Shown: positions 55,301 to 61,654, counted from the first letter of the stretch. The stretch is DNA of 64,000 nucleotides from Heterocephalus glaber (GCF_000247695.1 NW_004624748.1:2958490-3022489), one strand, 5' to 3'. Program-made: numbers and translations. Notes: generated by a model from the sequence alone, not told the origin.

Positions 55301-58216
55301 TTTGCATACAACTTGACACAATTCATGGACCCCAAGTTAAGGGTCATTACCTTAGTGCACATGTCACTTGAGCTTGTTCTTGAAAGGACAGAGTTTCACC
55401 TAGTGGACAGGCATGCCAGGTGGAAACAGCAGGGCAGCTTGATAAAGGCAAGGCAGCAGGAAAACCTGCTGCATGTGGCTAGGTGCAGGGTGAAGAGAAG
55501 GACATGTGCAGAAACAGGGTCAGAGAGAAAAAGGAGGGACTCCATAACTCCAGGGCTTATAGACATGTTAAACTCTTGCATTTGATAGGTGACAGAGCCA
55601 TAAAGTTTGGAAAGGAGAGACATGATCAGATTTATGTTTAAAAAATAATAATTATAGCAAACATTTATTAAGTGCTTTCTCTGTGTTTTATATTCAGTGC
55701 CTATGGGTTGGCATCTAAAAGCTGGAGATGAGATGCGGTTTTTTTTTTATAAAATGGAGTACTACTCAGCCATAAATAACGAGAAACTAGAGACATTTAT
55801 AGCTAAATGGATGCATATTGAGGCCATACTCCTAAGTGAAATAAATAGGACACACATGTGTAAATACCGAATAGTTTCTCTGGTGTGAGATATTGAAACT
55901 GTAAATAAGGATTAAAATGATTAAAACAAATAATTGATAATTTGAAATAGGACGAAAAGGTTCAAAGGGGTAGGGGTAGTGGGAGGGGCAGGGGAAAGGA
56001 AAGAAGGGAAAGGAAAAATTATAAGAAAAGGAAAAAATGGAAACAAAGTCTTTGTAAATAGGGAAGGGTGGAGGGGGTGAAGGGAGGACAGGGAATGGGA
56101 AAAAAGTAAGAACAAAGATACATCATGTAAAGGTACAAGTTCCCAATGATGAATGTAAATGTATTGTATACCTAAAATGTACCAATAAAAGAATTTAAGC
56201 AAAAAAAAAAGAAAAAAAGCTGGAGATGGGAAGGGGGTGGGGCAAGCTCCAGAAAAGTGAGGAAACCATGAATAGCTTTTCTGATAACTAAAGTAAAATT
56301 CAAGGACCATATGAATGCATGACAAATACAAGAATAATGAGCAAGTATTGAAACTATTTTATTTAAACGCATGCCATTTTACCTTTATTTTAGCTTAAGG
56401 ATGCTAGTGATGGAATCAGAAAATTTTTAAACAACTCTGTCCTGTTACTGTCACACATTTTAGGGAGAGAGGCAGAGAACAGAAGCTCTGGAGTTACCAT
56501 GCTTGGCCAGCCCCTCCCCCAAGCCCTGGTGGCTGTCATGCTGATGCTTGGTTCCTGGGGTGATGTCCCCCAGGATCAGGGCTTCCTTTTCTTCTCCAAG
56601 AAAGAGTCCTTGAAAAAAATCTGTTTTAGGCAAGTTCTACAAATTGAAAGTGAATGGACTAGTGATCATCTTATCAATTCAGCTACAAAGGAGCTACTGA
56701 GTAATTTTGAGTGTTTCTTTTGTCCATGATCCAGCTAACTAGAGGCAAAAGGGGGGAAAAAAAGCTAACAGTCTTCACGTAAAGTTGATAAATGCTGGAG
56801 GTGTAGCTCAGTGATAGAACACTTGTCTAGCATACACAAGCCCTGGGTTTGGTCCCCAGCACAAATAAATAAAGTTGATAAATGGCACATGTACAAAGTG
56901 TGGGAACAGGCAAGGAAGTTCAGTATTTGGAATCAGGTTACTCCAGCATAAGTCCAAATCTCAAAGTTGGATAACAGAAAAATCTCATTGCAGGATATAT
57001 GTAAAGACCCAGATTTTGGCCAGGAATGGTGGTGGAGGGTGCCAGGAAGGGTGGGTTGGGGGGCAGGAAGGGAGGGCAGTGTGTGGGGTCTTTCTGGGGG
57101 TCAGGTCAGAATTCTGTCTCCATTCTGGGCCTGGACTCTTCCTGTCGGCACAGGTCGCCAAATCCTGACATTAGCTTCAACCTCCCTCCTCTTCCAGGAA
57201 TGAGTCCTTCTGTAGTCCGGCCAGCTCCTGCCTTCTTGCAGGGTCACTCCAGATAGGAAAAGACACCCTTCCCTCCTGGGGCAGCAACCATATCCTGGAT
57301 ATGGTGCTGACTCCGCACAGGAAAATCCTCTAGCGATAGGCGCTGGGTGAAAGCGTTTACAAGGACATTCATCTCCAAAAAGACACGCAGTCTTTTGTCC
57401 CACTCAGGAAAACTGTTGTTGGAGAGGGCTGTCTCCAAAGGTCTGAGCTAATTGCTGAGCTCGCTGAAGCGAATAGGACATTTTTTAAATAAGCAGAGCC
57501 CGACCTCAGCGCCCTCTCCATCCGAAGGGTGCCCAAGGCACGAGGTCCCAGCCAGGACAGGTGCGCTGAGAGTCAGAAGTTCTGCGGGGCTCGAGAAGTT
57601 GAGAAGCCGAGAAGCGGCATCAGTGGCTCAGAATAAAGCCCCACAGTGCAGCATAAAGTGAGCAGAGCCATCCTTTGAGAGTTCTAGGAGACTTTTCGGT
57701 GCCAAGCGTCCCACCCTGTCTTTCTGCTCTCGAAACTCCAGGGCTGGCCTCCAAGGGGTCCGGAGTCGAGGGAGGAAAGTCCCCGCGGAGGCGGACACAA
57801 GCGCAGGAACATCTCTAGTTTCTGACAGGGACGATAAGGGGGCCCTGCGCTGGCCTGGAGCTCACCTGATGCCTGAGGGCAAGAGGAACCGGGTGGGATT
57901 ACCCAGAACCTCGACCCCGCTCCCAGTGTGGCCCGCCCTCCGCGGGGGCCGTTCCGGACCACGCGGCGGTGGCCCCGTAGCTAGCCCGGAGCAAGCGGGC
58001 CCCACCTCTCCGTTTCCTAGGGGTCAAGGCCGAGGGGACCCCCTGTGCCCAGGCTCCGCCATGGAGGCACCACCCGACCTGGAGAGCGCCCCCCGCTCGC
58101 CTCTGGCCAGGCCTGGCCCGGCCCGGCCCGGCCCGGCCCCGCACAGCTCACCCTCCGGTTTCGGCGCCCGAGTCCACGCAGTCCTCCTCCTCGCCGCCGC
58201 CCGCCTTCGGATCCAT
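7550..58216 (-). CDS. FAM124A: FAM124A, complete four-exon coding gene
   Basis: Joining 58216-58152, 48610-48579, 29312-28582 and 8362-7550 on the minus strand gives one uninterrupted frame of 1641 nt, 546 residues plus stop. From memory this equals the length of human FAM124A. Recognition rests on the N terminus (MDPKAGGG...), the small SDYSHLSSTSS exon, the long core beginning ELSLEEAQDPFLVSIHIIAD, and the C terminus DNDMEEFYI. Every junction has GT/AG and a matching phase (2, 1, 0). The molecular function of FAM124A is not established; the paralogue FAM124B has been reported with the chromatin remodellers CHD7/CHD8. Residues 34-276 form the conserved domain and 277-546 a low-complexity tail. 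The cluster RRRRK at residues 86-90 could be a nuclear localisation signal (inference). No signal peptide or membrane segment is seen. No frameshift or premature stop was found, so this is a working gene, not a retrocopy. Human neighbours (SERPINE3 and others) are not seen here. Confidence 0.96.
8634..8785 (+). mobile_element. B1 SINE with internal 29-base duplication
   Basis: A full B1 starts TGCTGGGCATGGTGGTGCAC and ends GACCCTGTCTCAAAAATAAAA. The segment GAGTTCGAGGCCAG(...) at about 8699-8727 is repeated in tandem as GAGTTCAAGGCCAG(...), the 29-base duplication characteristic of B1 in mouse-related rodents. It sits about 270 bp before exon 4. Confidence 0.9.
10254..10378. repeat. Compound (AT)n/(AC)n/(GT)n microsatellite
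   Basis: Alternating AT runs flank a short AC run, a TTTGGTGG interruption and a (GT)12-13 run, then a second long AT run. The unit order is nearly self-complementary, so it may fold into hairpins. All open frames here are meaningless. Confidence 0.95.
10680..11048 (+). mobile_element. MaLR-type solitary LTR
   Basis: The sequence starts TATGGTTTGGATAAAAAATG, contains TGGATTAATCCATTCATT, GGAGGTGGGGCC and ATGGACTGAAATTCTGAAA, and ends TTTTGTCACAGTGACAAAAAGCTA. This is the layout of ERVL-MaLR LTRs in rodents. No internal viral sequence is attached. Confidence 0.75.
14350..14830 (-). mobile_element. L1 ORF2 3' region fragment (antisense)
   Basis: CTCCACATCCTCACTAAGAGTTAATATTGTC, TTTTAGCCATTCTTGTGGG, CATTTGCATTTCCCTTATGATTGATTACGTGGAGCATTTTTC and the following text match, in reverse, the end of L1 ORF2. 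Indels and stops make it non-coding. Confidence 0.8.
15310..15445 (-). mobile_element. B1-dID SINE (reverse, diverged)
   Basis: GGGCTTTGCACTGAGCCC is followed by GGGTCTTGGTAAACTGCTATGTTACCCAGGCTGTCC and AGAGTGCTGGGATTACAG, a reverse B1 joined to an ID piece. Confidence 0.7.
18127..18218 (-). mobile_element. Young ID-like tRNA-derived SINE with 14-bp TSD
   Basis: A poly-T (reverse poly-A) precedes GGTACCGGGGATTGAACTTGGG ... CACTGAGCTAAATCCCCGGCC, with readable A and B boxes on the minus strand. It is bracketed by the perfect duplication GGTAGGATGTATCT at 18113-18126 and 18219-18232. Confidence 0.9.
18748..18830 (+). mobile_element. ID SINE
   Basis: GTGCTCGGCACATAGTTCACTGGTAGGACACTTGCCTAGCATG ... 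GCGAGTTCAATCCCCAGCACC is a typical rodent ID element with A and B boxes, in forward orientation. Confidence 0.8.
19038..19121 (-). mobile_element. ID-type SINE (reverse, diverged)
   Basis: Poly-T followed by TGTTGGGATTCACACCAGGGACTCATGTGTGCTGGGAAAGTAC and GTGTACCTGCAGCCCC; a degenerate ID-type unit. Confidence 0.6.
20528..20690 (+). mobile_element. B1-dID dimeric SINE
   Basis: CTGGGAGGCTGAGGCAGGATTGC ... CAACTTAGTGAGACCTTGACTCAAAATAAAAAATAAA joins GGGCTAGGAATGTAGCTCAGTACAAAAAGCCCTGGGTTAAATCC, the B1 plus shortened ID layout. Confidence 0.85.
22540..22735. mobile_element. Possible old LINE fragment
   Basis: TTATTACAAAACTTTTCAAATACCCAAAAGTG ... GAACAGAATAAGAAACATCCCTGTGACTACC resembles a common mammalian L1 3'-end segment, but it is too diverged for a firm family call. 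Confidence 0.35.
22775..22866 (-). mobile_element. Young ID-like SINE with 13-bp TSD
   Basis: Poly-T then GCAGTACCAGGGACTGAACTCAGGACC ... GTGCCACTGAGCTAAATCCCTGGCCC. The duplication TGTAGCTTCTTCT flanks it at 22762-22774 and 22867-22879. Confidence 0.9.
22900..23430 (-). mobile_element. Mariner-like DNA transposon remnant
   Basis: Segments such as ATTAATCCCCTTTGAAATACCCTTCCC, GTCTGAAGCAGTTCTGGAAGTCCTC and CCAAGATCTGGCCCCATGAG resemble, in reverse, the transposase region of mammalian mariner elements. Stops and gaps rule out coding. Family assignment is from memory and not certain. Confidence 0.5.
23520..23640 (-). mobile_element. MIR fragment
   Basis: TAATAGTCCTTACTGTGTGCCAGGATTTATTATTCTAAATCC and TTATTCCCATAACCACC follow the reverse MIR 3' half. 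Confidence 0.6.
26309..26398 (-). mobile_element. Young ID-like SINE with 14-bp TSD
   Basis: Poly-T then GGTACTGGGGATCGAACTCAGGACC ... GTGCCACTGAGCTAAATCGCCAGCC. The duplication TCTCCTAATTCTTA lies at 26283-26296 and 26399-26412; twelve extra bases between the first copy and the poly-T belong to the tail. Confidence 0.88.
28296..28324. repeat. (GGT)n microsatellite
   Basis: About nine GGT units end in a G run, within intron 3 some 260 bp past the exon 3 donor. Confidence 0.9.
28582..29312 (-). CDS. FAM124A: FAM124A coding exon 3, conserved FAM124 domain core
   Basis: The 731-nt exon finishes Ser33 and encodes residues 34-276. The acceptor is CCATGCCTTCAG|GTGAGC and the donor CTGCAG|GTACTTGG. 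It carries most of the FAM124 family domain. Residues 44-53 (FLVSIHIIAD) look like a first beta strand, followed by a helix at about 58-71. A basic stretch RRRRK lies at 86-90, and WRHHHTERVHGRF is at about 126-138. Residues 168-200 (IVRFTIYCR...SLRFYELILRR) and 237-276 (EFRVKDIGELVPLL...DHDGNRILLQ) resemble the two ends of a vicinal-oxygen-chelate module. The ATG at the start of the longer open frame (29370) lies in intron 2 and is not the real start. Reading past the donor would add only 17 codons before a stop at 28530-28528. Confidence 0.96.
30563..30750 (+). mobile_element. B1-dID dimeric SINE, full length
   Basis: CAGGCATGGTAGCACATACCTGTAATCCCAGC ... GTGAGACCCTGTCTCAAAAAAAG is followed by TGCTGGAGATGTAGTTCAGTGCAAAGGC ... 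GTTCAATCCCCCGTAACACAAAAAC. An extra GTGACTTA duplication occurs near 30652. Confidence 0.85.
31267..31357 (-). mobile_element. ID-like SINE (reverse)
   Basis: Poly-T then CCAGTACCAGGGATCGAACTCAGGACC ... GTGCCACTGAACTAAATCCCAGGCCC, the same family as the copies at 18127, 22775 and 26309. Confidence 0.85.
32060..32460 (+). mobile_element. MLT1-like MaLR LTR remnant
   Basis: GGTTTGGCCAATAGAAAGTGAGC, ACACGGGAAATAACAAATAACTGTCGTTTCAAGCC and GTAGTTGTTACACAGCAGTACTTAG match the general layout of an old MLT1 LTR. Confidence 0.55.
32866..33140 (+). mobile_element. MaLR-type LTR 3' part
   Basis: GTGACCTTGGGGACTGTATC, CTTGGCTGCCACAATGTGAGCAGC, CATGGACTGAAACCTCTGAAACCATGAGCCACATAAAC and ATCCCAGCAATGAGAAAGCTGAC show the same LTR class as at 10680, better preserved at its 3' end. 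Confidence 0.75.
33490..33665 (-). mobile_element. MIR
   Basis: TTTAATCCTTTCAGAAATTCTGG ... GGGGCACAGAGAGGCAAAGTCATCTGCCAAAGGCACACAGAGC is the conserved MIR core in reverse. Confidence 0.75.
35010..35190 (-). mobile_element. MIR
   Basis: TTACTAAGTGCTCATTATGTGCCAGACATTGTCCTAAAAGC ... GACTTGCTCAAGCTG follows the reverse MIR consensus. Confidence 0.7.
35805..35940 (-). mobile_element. L2 LINE 3' fragment
   Basis: ATGTTTATTGAGCACCTACAATGTGTCAGGCACTGAAGGATACAATGGTGAATAAAAAGTCTCTGC is the reverse of the L2-type 3' end common in mammals. Confidence 0.65.
36828..36885. repeat. AT-rich imperfect (AT)n with palindrome
   Basis: ATATATACCATATATATATATGATATATACCCATATACATGATATATATGGTATAT is partly self-complementary (ATATACCATATAT against ATATATGGTATAT). 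Confidence 0.8.
39480..39975 (+). mobile_element. Old L1 3' end (L1M type)
   Basis: AATAATCTGGCAAAAGG ... GCAGCAATTCCACTTGTAG ... GTGTTATAATAGTGAGAAACTC ... CACAATGGGATACTACATGG ... ATGGTTGTTTCTGGGTGGTAAGATTTTGGG follows the terminal ORF2/3' UTR layout of ancient L1. Confidence 0.7.
41943..42119 (+). repeat. ~177-bp direct repeat, copy A
   Basis: It starts GAAAATTAATGAAAAACATGAC and ends GTGAATTTTTGAGTCTGTCT. A second copy lies at 42524-42701, diverged by small substitutions (roughly 15 percent by eye). It corresponds to no repeat family I recognise. Confidence 0.85.
42120..42515 (+). mobile_element. Solitary MaLR-type LTR between direct repeats
   Basis: It begins TGTGTTAGGGCTTATATTTAG and ends near GTAACTCTAAGACA, giving TGT...ACA termini. 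Inside are CTTGGAGCCAGCTGACTACGGACCGGAACC, GTGAGTTGAAATAAACC and GTATTTTGTCTCAGCAATGAGAAAAG, typical of the MaLR LTR 3' half. No viral genes are attached. Confidence 0.6.
42524..42701 (+). repeat. ~177-bp direct repeat, copy B
   Basis: It starts AGGAAATTAATGAAAATCATGG and ends GTGAATTTCTGAGTCTATTT, in the same orientation as copy A, starting 581 bp further on. Confidence 0.85.
45270..45500 (+). mobile_element. MaLR (MST/THE1-type) LTR 3' part
   Basis: CATGTGATTTCTTCCACATATGCC, CTTAAGCCTTCAGAACTGTGAGTTAAATAAGCC and GGCATTTTGTTATAGCAACAGAAAGTGGATTAAAACA match the 3' half of a MaLR LTR, including its AATAAG-type polyadenylation region. Confidence 0.7.
46190..46212. repeat. (TC)n pyrimidine tract
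   Basis: CTTCTCTCTCTCTCTCTCCCACTCC, possibly the degenerate tail of the adjacent reverse SINE. Confidence 0.8.
46236..46415 (-). mobile_element. B1-dID dimeric SINE (reverse)
   Basis: GGCAGTATTGGGAATGGAACTCAGGGCC ... CCCCAGCCC precedes TTTTGAGTCAAAGTCTCACTCTGTTGTCC ... GTAGCTGGGATCACAAGTGGGTGTCATCACACTTGGC. Confidence 0.8.
48579..48610 (-). CDS. FAM124A: FAM124A coding exon 2, 32-nt small exon
   Basis: The acceptor reads TTTGTGTTTCAG|GTCAGAC and the donor A|GTAAGTATC, a near-perfect consensus donor. The exon finishes Gly22, adds SDYSHLSSTS (residues 23-32) and supplies the first base of Ser33. It is entered in phase 2 and left in phase 1, so skipping it would shift the frame. A sequence resembling a branch site (CTAATAC) sits about 20-25 nt before the AG. 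The exon is too short to be found by open-frame length alone; it was located by its family peptide and its splice signals. It is Ser/Thr-rich and could be phosphorylated (inference). Confidence 0.93.
49262..49383 (-). mobile_element. B1-type SINE (reverse)
   Basis: Poly-T then CCGAGACCAGCCTCCTTATGTTGCCCAGGCTGGTCATGATCTCC ... GTAGCTAGGACTATAGATGCAAGCCATGGTGCCCGGC, a reverse 7SL-derived unit. Confidence 0.8.
52200..52274 (-). mobile_element. ID-like SINE with 18-bp TSD
   Basis: TTTTGGTGCTAGGGACTGAACTCAGGAC ... GCCAGGCAGGTGCTGTGGCACTG is a 5'-shortened ID-like unit. The perfect duplication TAGGATGCAAAATTTTTG at 52182-52199 and 52275-52292 frames it. Confidence 0.88.
53508..53660 (+). mobile_element. 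MIR fragment
   Basis: GGTCCCCATTTCCTCACCTGTAAAATAATAACTAATATCC follows the forward MIR core. Confidence 0.65.
53755..53945 (-). mobile_element. MIR
   Basis: TATGTCAGGTACTGTTCTAGGGGCTTTGAATGCAC ... TTTAATCCTCACAACAACCCTATGATG ... GAGAGGAAAACTGAGGACAAAGAGAG is a nearly complete reverse MIR. Confidence 0.8.
54866..54908. repeat. Short direct repeat
   Basis: CTGACATTTAAATGTT occurs at 54866-54881 and again at 54893-54908; each copy also contains the palindrome ACATTTAAATGT. Confidence 0.85.
55731..56214 (+). mobile_element. 5'-truncated L1 with 14-bp TSD
   Basis: It runs from the ORF2 end (GGAGTACTACTCAGCCATAA) through a polypurine 3' UTR (about 55960-56105) to AATAAAAGAATTTAAGC plus poly-A. 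The duplication AAAAGCTGGAGATG lies at 55717-55730 and 56215-56228, showing a single insertion. It is closely related to the copy at 1-495. Confidence 0.9.
56792..56876 (+). mobile_element. ID SINE
   Basis: TGCTGGAGGTGTAGCTCAGTGATAGAACACTTGTCTAGCATACACAAGCCCTGGGTTTGGTCCCCAGCAC plus an AAATAAATAAA tail. TAAAGTTGATAAATG appears on both sides (56779-56793 and 56871-56885), a likely target-site duplication. Confidence 0.88.
58115..58139 (-). repeat. (GGGCC)5 tandem repeat in intron 1 beside the exon 1 donor
   Basis: The plus strand shows five GGCCC units in a row followed by another C, so the transcribed RNA carries GGGG CC GGG CC GGG CC GGG CC GGG CC starting 11 nt past the exon boundary. Five G-runs of three or more separated by two bases satisfy the usual G-quadruplex pattern. 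Any effect on splicing or transcription is inference. Confidence 0.9.
58152..58216 (-). CDS. FAM124A: FAM124A coding exon 1 (start codon to donor)
   Basis: The exon encodes residues 1-21 and the first two bases of Gly22. The start is the ATG at 58216-58214, because the protein from here begins MDPKAGGGEEEDCVDSGAE as in the known family. The context GCGCCATGG has G at -3 and G at +4, a strong Kozak match. The donor reads GG|GTGAGC with the GT at 58151-58150. Without splicing the frame stops at once (GGG TGA), so the exon end is well defined. The exon is acidic and Gly-rich and lies inside the CpG island. The same frame stays open upstream to 58435, but no ATG lies in that stretch. Confidence 0.95.
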
Positions 58217-58440
58217 GGCGCGCGTCCCCGCTGCGCTCCCTCCGGGCCGCCCAGCCCAGCCTTGCCCGGCTCCAGCTGGCCAGGCAGCCTCGGAACGTCT
58301 CGCAGCCCGGTCTCCCGTGAGCAACTCGGGCGCAGGCAGCCGCCCCTCGCCGCGCCCTCTCTCGGCCCCGCCCACCCCGCAGCAGCCGCCGCGCCCGCCC
58401 CGCCCCTCGCCGCTCGCCGGTAGGAGCGTGTGCACGAGTG
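58217..58440 (-). promoter_or_regulatory. FAM124A: FAM124A 5' UTR and core promoter region, GC boxes
   Basis: Directly upstream of the ATG lies very GC-rich DNA dense in CpG. GC-box (Sp1-type) motifs GGGGCGGGGCGGGC occur on the minus strand at about 58394-58408, and another at about 58366-58376. No TATA box is apparent, typical of a CpG-island promoter with dispersed initiation. The exact transcription start cannot be placed from sequence. Confidence 0.6.
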
Positions 58441-58759
58441 TGCACGGAGGGGATACATGCTGTGTGCATGAAGTGTGAGCGAGGATATCGGCGTGCGTGC
58501 GCGCGCGAGTTTGCTAAAGGGTGACAATGTGTGCATGAGGATGTGTGTGAACGAGGGTGTTCGTGCGTGCATGGGATACATGCGTGTGCATCAGCTTAGG
58601 TGAGCCCTCGTACTTCTCTTGCTTGTGTGCGTGAGTGGGCGAGATGGAGATGTATCTGTGTATCTGTGTATGTGGTGTGTTGTGGGTGTGGTGTGTATTT
58701 ACTGTAGCACTTGTCTGTATCTGCTGAGGGCTTGTGCCAGTCTGTGGTTTGTGACCTCT

Positions 58760-58799
<40 letters not shown>

Positions 58800-58810
58800 A
58801 CACGCGCAGG
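58425..58810. repeat. GT-rich degenerate repeat and (TG)17 microsatellite
   Basis: Alternating purine-pyrimidine DNA (GCGTGCGTGCGCGCGCGAG, TGTGTGTGAACGAGGGTGT and similar) leads to an uninterrupted (TG)n at 58764-58798 followed by TACACACGCGC. It lies just upstream of the FAM124A promoter and can in principle adopt Z-DNA. Confidence 0.85.
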
Positions 58811-59339
58811 AAAGCAGCCCTCTCCGCTGGGCGCACAGGAGGCAATCTGGAGGCTCAGGGAGTGCCTCCGGTTTTTTAAGCTCTGTCTTTGAGAAGTACC
58901 GAGAAATACCACAGGGGAAACGGAGAAATGGTTCCTCTTTGGGGGCCTGGGGTGTTTTCTTATGGTTCCCTCAGAATTGCCAACACTGAATCCTTTATCA
59001 CTTTTCTCAGTGCCGGACTGAGTGGCTTCTCACCACCCAACTTTCCGTCTCCAATAGTGTCATGCATTCTTTTGTTTTATATATCCCTTTTAAAAAACAA
59101 GGTGAAGAAAAAAATAAAAATAAAGTAAGGTGAAGAGTATTGGATGTACTGGCATCACGATGATGTAAAGCACCCCCTTACCTCCAGTGAGTTAGAGATC
59201 AGTGGTGGAGGGGGCTCTTCCTCTGAGAGTGAGGTGGGGCCAAGTTGGTGGGAGGGGGAAAGGGAGGGAGTCTGAACAACTTGGATTTATTTCTGACTTC
59301 CCTGTCCTAGCCATTCTAAGGCATTCATTTCCACTCGCC

Positions 59340-59510
59340 TACCTTCCAAGGCAGGATATTTAAACCTATCTGAGTTTGAATTGCCTCATCTGTTCGATAG
59401 GGCTATTACTGTCTACCTGTATCTCTGTTGGGAATTGCATGACATCATGTCTGTGAAATACTTACCATGGTCCTAAAACACACCAAGCACTAGTCCTGGG
59501 CAACTGCCAT
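59340..59510 (+). mobile_element. MIR
   Basis: TCTGAGTTTGAATTGCCTCATCTGTTCGATAGGGC ... GTGAAATACTTACCATGGTCC follows the forward MIR consensus. Confidence 0.65.
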
Positions 59511-60839
59511 TCCATGTAAAGCACGGAGCTAGCTGTGTTCCCTCTCTCGACCTACAAAGCAGTAGTCCCACTGGGTGACAAGTGATTGGTGAAGAGGAAC
59601 ATGGTTTCTTTTCTCCCTCCCTGTTCTTTCTACTTACCTACCTAAATATCACCCTTTCTGATTTTTACTTCAGCTAAATTACACTAAAGAAAAAGTCAAT
59701 CAACAAAAGCAGAACAGAAAAGCAATCTTATCATCAGGAAAAAACAGGCAAATATGCCAATCCCGAATCTAAATAGGCCTTACTGATCCTGAAACTCCTT
59801 GTACCCAAAGCAGAAGTGGACATTGATGTTCATTAGCTGACAGAAGGAAGCAGCTCTTCAAGGGAGACTTTCCTTCACACACTGATTCCTAAAAGAAAAT
59901 TCTCAGAAGGCAAGGAACATTGTGGGTGGTGTACTGCATGGTATCATCAGTAATCTTTTTTAAGCTATCAGTTCATTCAATAACTATTTACCAAAGGAGA
60001 AGTTAACATGGGACATCTAAAGGAGGTAAAATAGCAACAGAAAAGATACTTGCCTTGTTGGAGCTTATAATCTGTGGAGGGACACTAATTAAATGGGGGC
60101 AGGGGAGGAGAATAGTGTATCCTGAAAAAGAAAAACAGAACAGAATTTAAATTGGATATGTGAGGGAAAGCTCTCTCAGAAAGGGATATTTAAGTCCTCT
60201 TCTGCTTTTGCACTTTCTGTTCCTTCTTTCTGGAACATTTTCTCGCAGATTTTCTGTGCGACTCTTTCCATATTTCCTTTAGGACTGTGTTCAAATGACC
60301 CTGCATCAGAGAGACCTTCCCAACTAGTCCTACATCACAGCAAACTGCTCTACTCATTCTTATAACCCACCAGCACTTGGTAAATGATATATTTATTTAC
60401 TGATTACCTGCTACAAGATTAGGGACTTGGAGCTGGCTGCTGTGTCCCAGCACCTGGAGCAGTCCTAGAGCAGTCTATACACCTGGAGTAAATGGAGAGC
60501 AGCTCCACCAGGAGGTGGGAGCAAAGCGGGTGCTCCAGGTGGAGAGACCAGCAAGTAAAGGCAGCATTGGGCACTGAGCATACACAGTTGGAGTGGGAGT
60601 GAGGGAAAGCTGGGTGACTCGAGCTGCACAAAATGGCAAAAGCAATAGTGAGACATTGGGCATAAATGTGACACCTCCAGGAAGCTACTGATAGATTTCT
60701 ATAGCTTACTTGGACTGTAGAAGGACAAATGGAGTGCCAGTAAATCTAGATTAAAAGAAGTGATGAAAGTACCAACTAGGTAAGTGTAGCGGGCATTCTA
60801 CATCTTGATACCTTCATAGCCTTACGCTGTGTAGGGAAC

Positions 60840-60995
60840 ATTTAGACATGTACCTCATTTAGTTCTTCGTAAAGCTCTGTGAAGTAGGTTTATTTTTCAG
60901 TTTACAGTCAAGAAAAATAAACCCTATTGAGTTCAAGCACCTTGTCCAGGCCACCTATGCCATGAGGAGGGGAGCCAGGATATCCACACAATGTG
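60840..60995 (-). mobile_element. MIR
   Basis: CTCATTTAGTTCTTCGTAAAGCTCTGTGAAGTAGG ... CACCTTGTCCAGGCCACC ... GGGAGCCAGGAT is reverse MIR. Confidence 0.65.
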
Positions 60996-61654
60996 GATGG
61001 AATTCGTGTCATCCCGTGCAGGTTGTATATTTAGGGAGATGGAACTAAGAAAAAGGTCAGGGAAGAAAGACTTCGAGAAATGAGATAATTTCAGCCTCTC
61101 TTCATATCCAACAAAGGTCAGACTGAACCAAACTTCTGAGCTACATCTTCAAATGATGCATTGAGGTGGATTCCCCTCATCAACAGGGGACACAGTGTTA
61201 TTCAATATTGGCATAGCTGTCAGCTGGCAATCTTATGATATGTTTCTTATCTGGGAGAGAAGCTTGAATAGTGTCACTGTGTCCAGGTTATAACAGGATC
61301 CTGCAGAAATTGCACGTCTTAGTAGCCTCACTTTTGGTAGGAGAGCTTTGGTTAGGTAACTAGCGCAGGAACGTTGTGTCAGCCAGCACAGGGCATTTAG
61401 CCCACAAGCTTATGTGGCTCCCAGATTCTATTTTCAAGTTACTTAACATCATTCACTCTAGTCATAGGGGTGCAGTACCCACTTCCATTGTCCCTGTAAG
61501 GTGAGGACGAGGGTGTCACTGGTCTGTGTTGGGTGCTCAGATCTTCCCAGCTGAGCCTGAGGACAGCATCAGAGCAACACTGAAGTATGGCAGGAAATGT
61601 GGCAGGCCAGCAAACATGAACCCTGACTTCTGGACCTGAAAGGTCATATACTGG

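Larger units (their letters stand above)
48611..58151 (-). other. FAM124A: FAM124A intron 1 (9541 nt)
   Basis: The donor is GGTGAGC at 58151 and the acceptor TTTCAG ending at 48611. It contains a B1-type SINE (49262-49383), a young ID-like SINE (52200-52274), MIR fragments (53508-53660, 53755-53945), a 5'-truncated L1 with target-site duplication (55731-56214) and an ID SINE (56792-56876). The stretch at 56900-57700 is G-rich and free of recognised repeats. The rest (49400-52100 and 54000-55650) shows AT-rich unique-looking sequence with no exon or RNA that I can support. Confidence 0.85.
57700..58520. promoter_or_regulatory. CpG island spanning FAM124A exon 1
   Basis: Base composition changes sharply from the AT-rich intronic background to GC-rich sequence with frequent CG dinucleotides, covering the promoter, exon 1 and the first ~450 nt of intron 1. 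This is the only such island in the window and marks the gene's promoter. The limits are estimated by eye. Confidence 0.8.

Noticed and set aside
57869..58581. Several 90-185 codon frames on both strands around the CpG island
   Set aside because: GC-rich DNA lacks stop codons. Only the short stretch 58216-58152 matches FAM124A; the rest are Pro/Arg/Gly/Ala-rich by composition.
58514..58912. 132-codon minus-strand frame with His-Thr repeats
   Set aside because: It is a translation of the (TG)n microsatellite and flanking GT-rich repeat.
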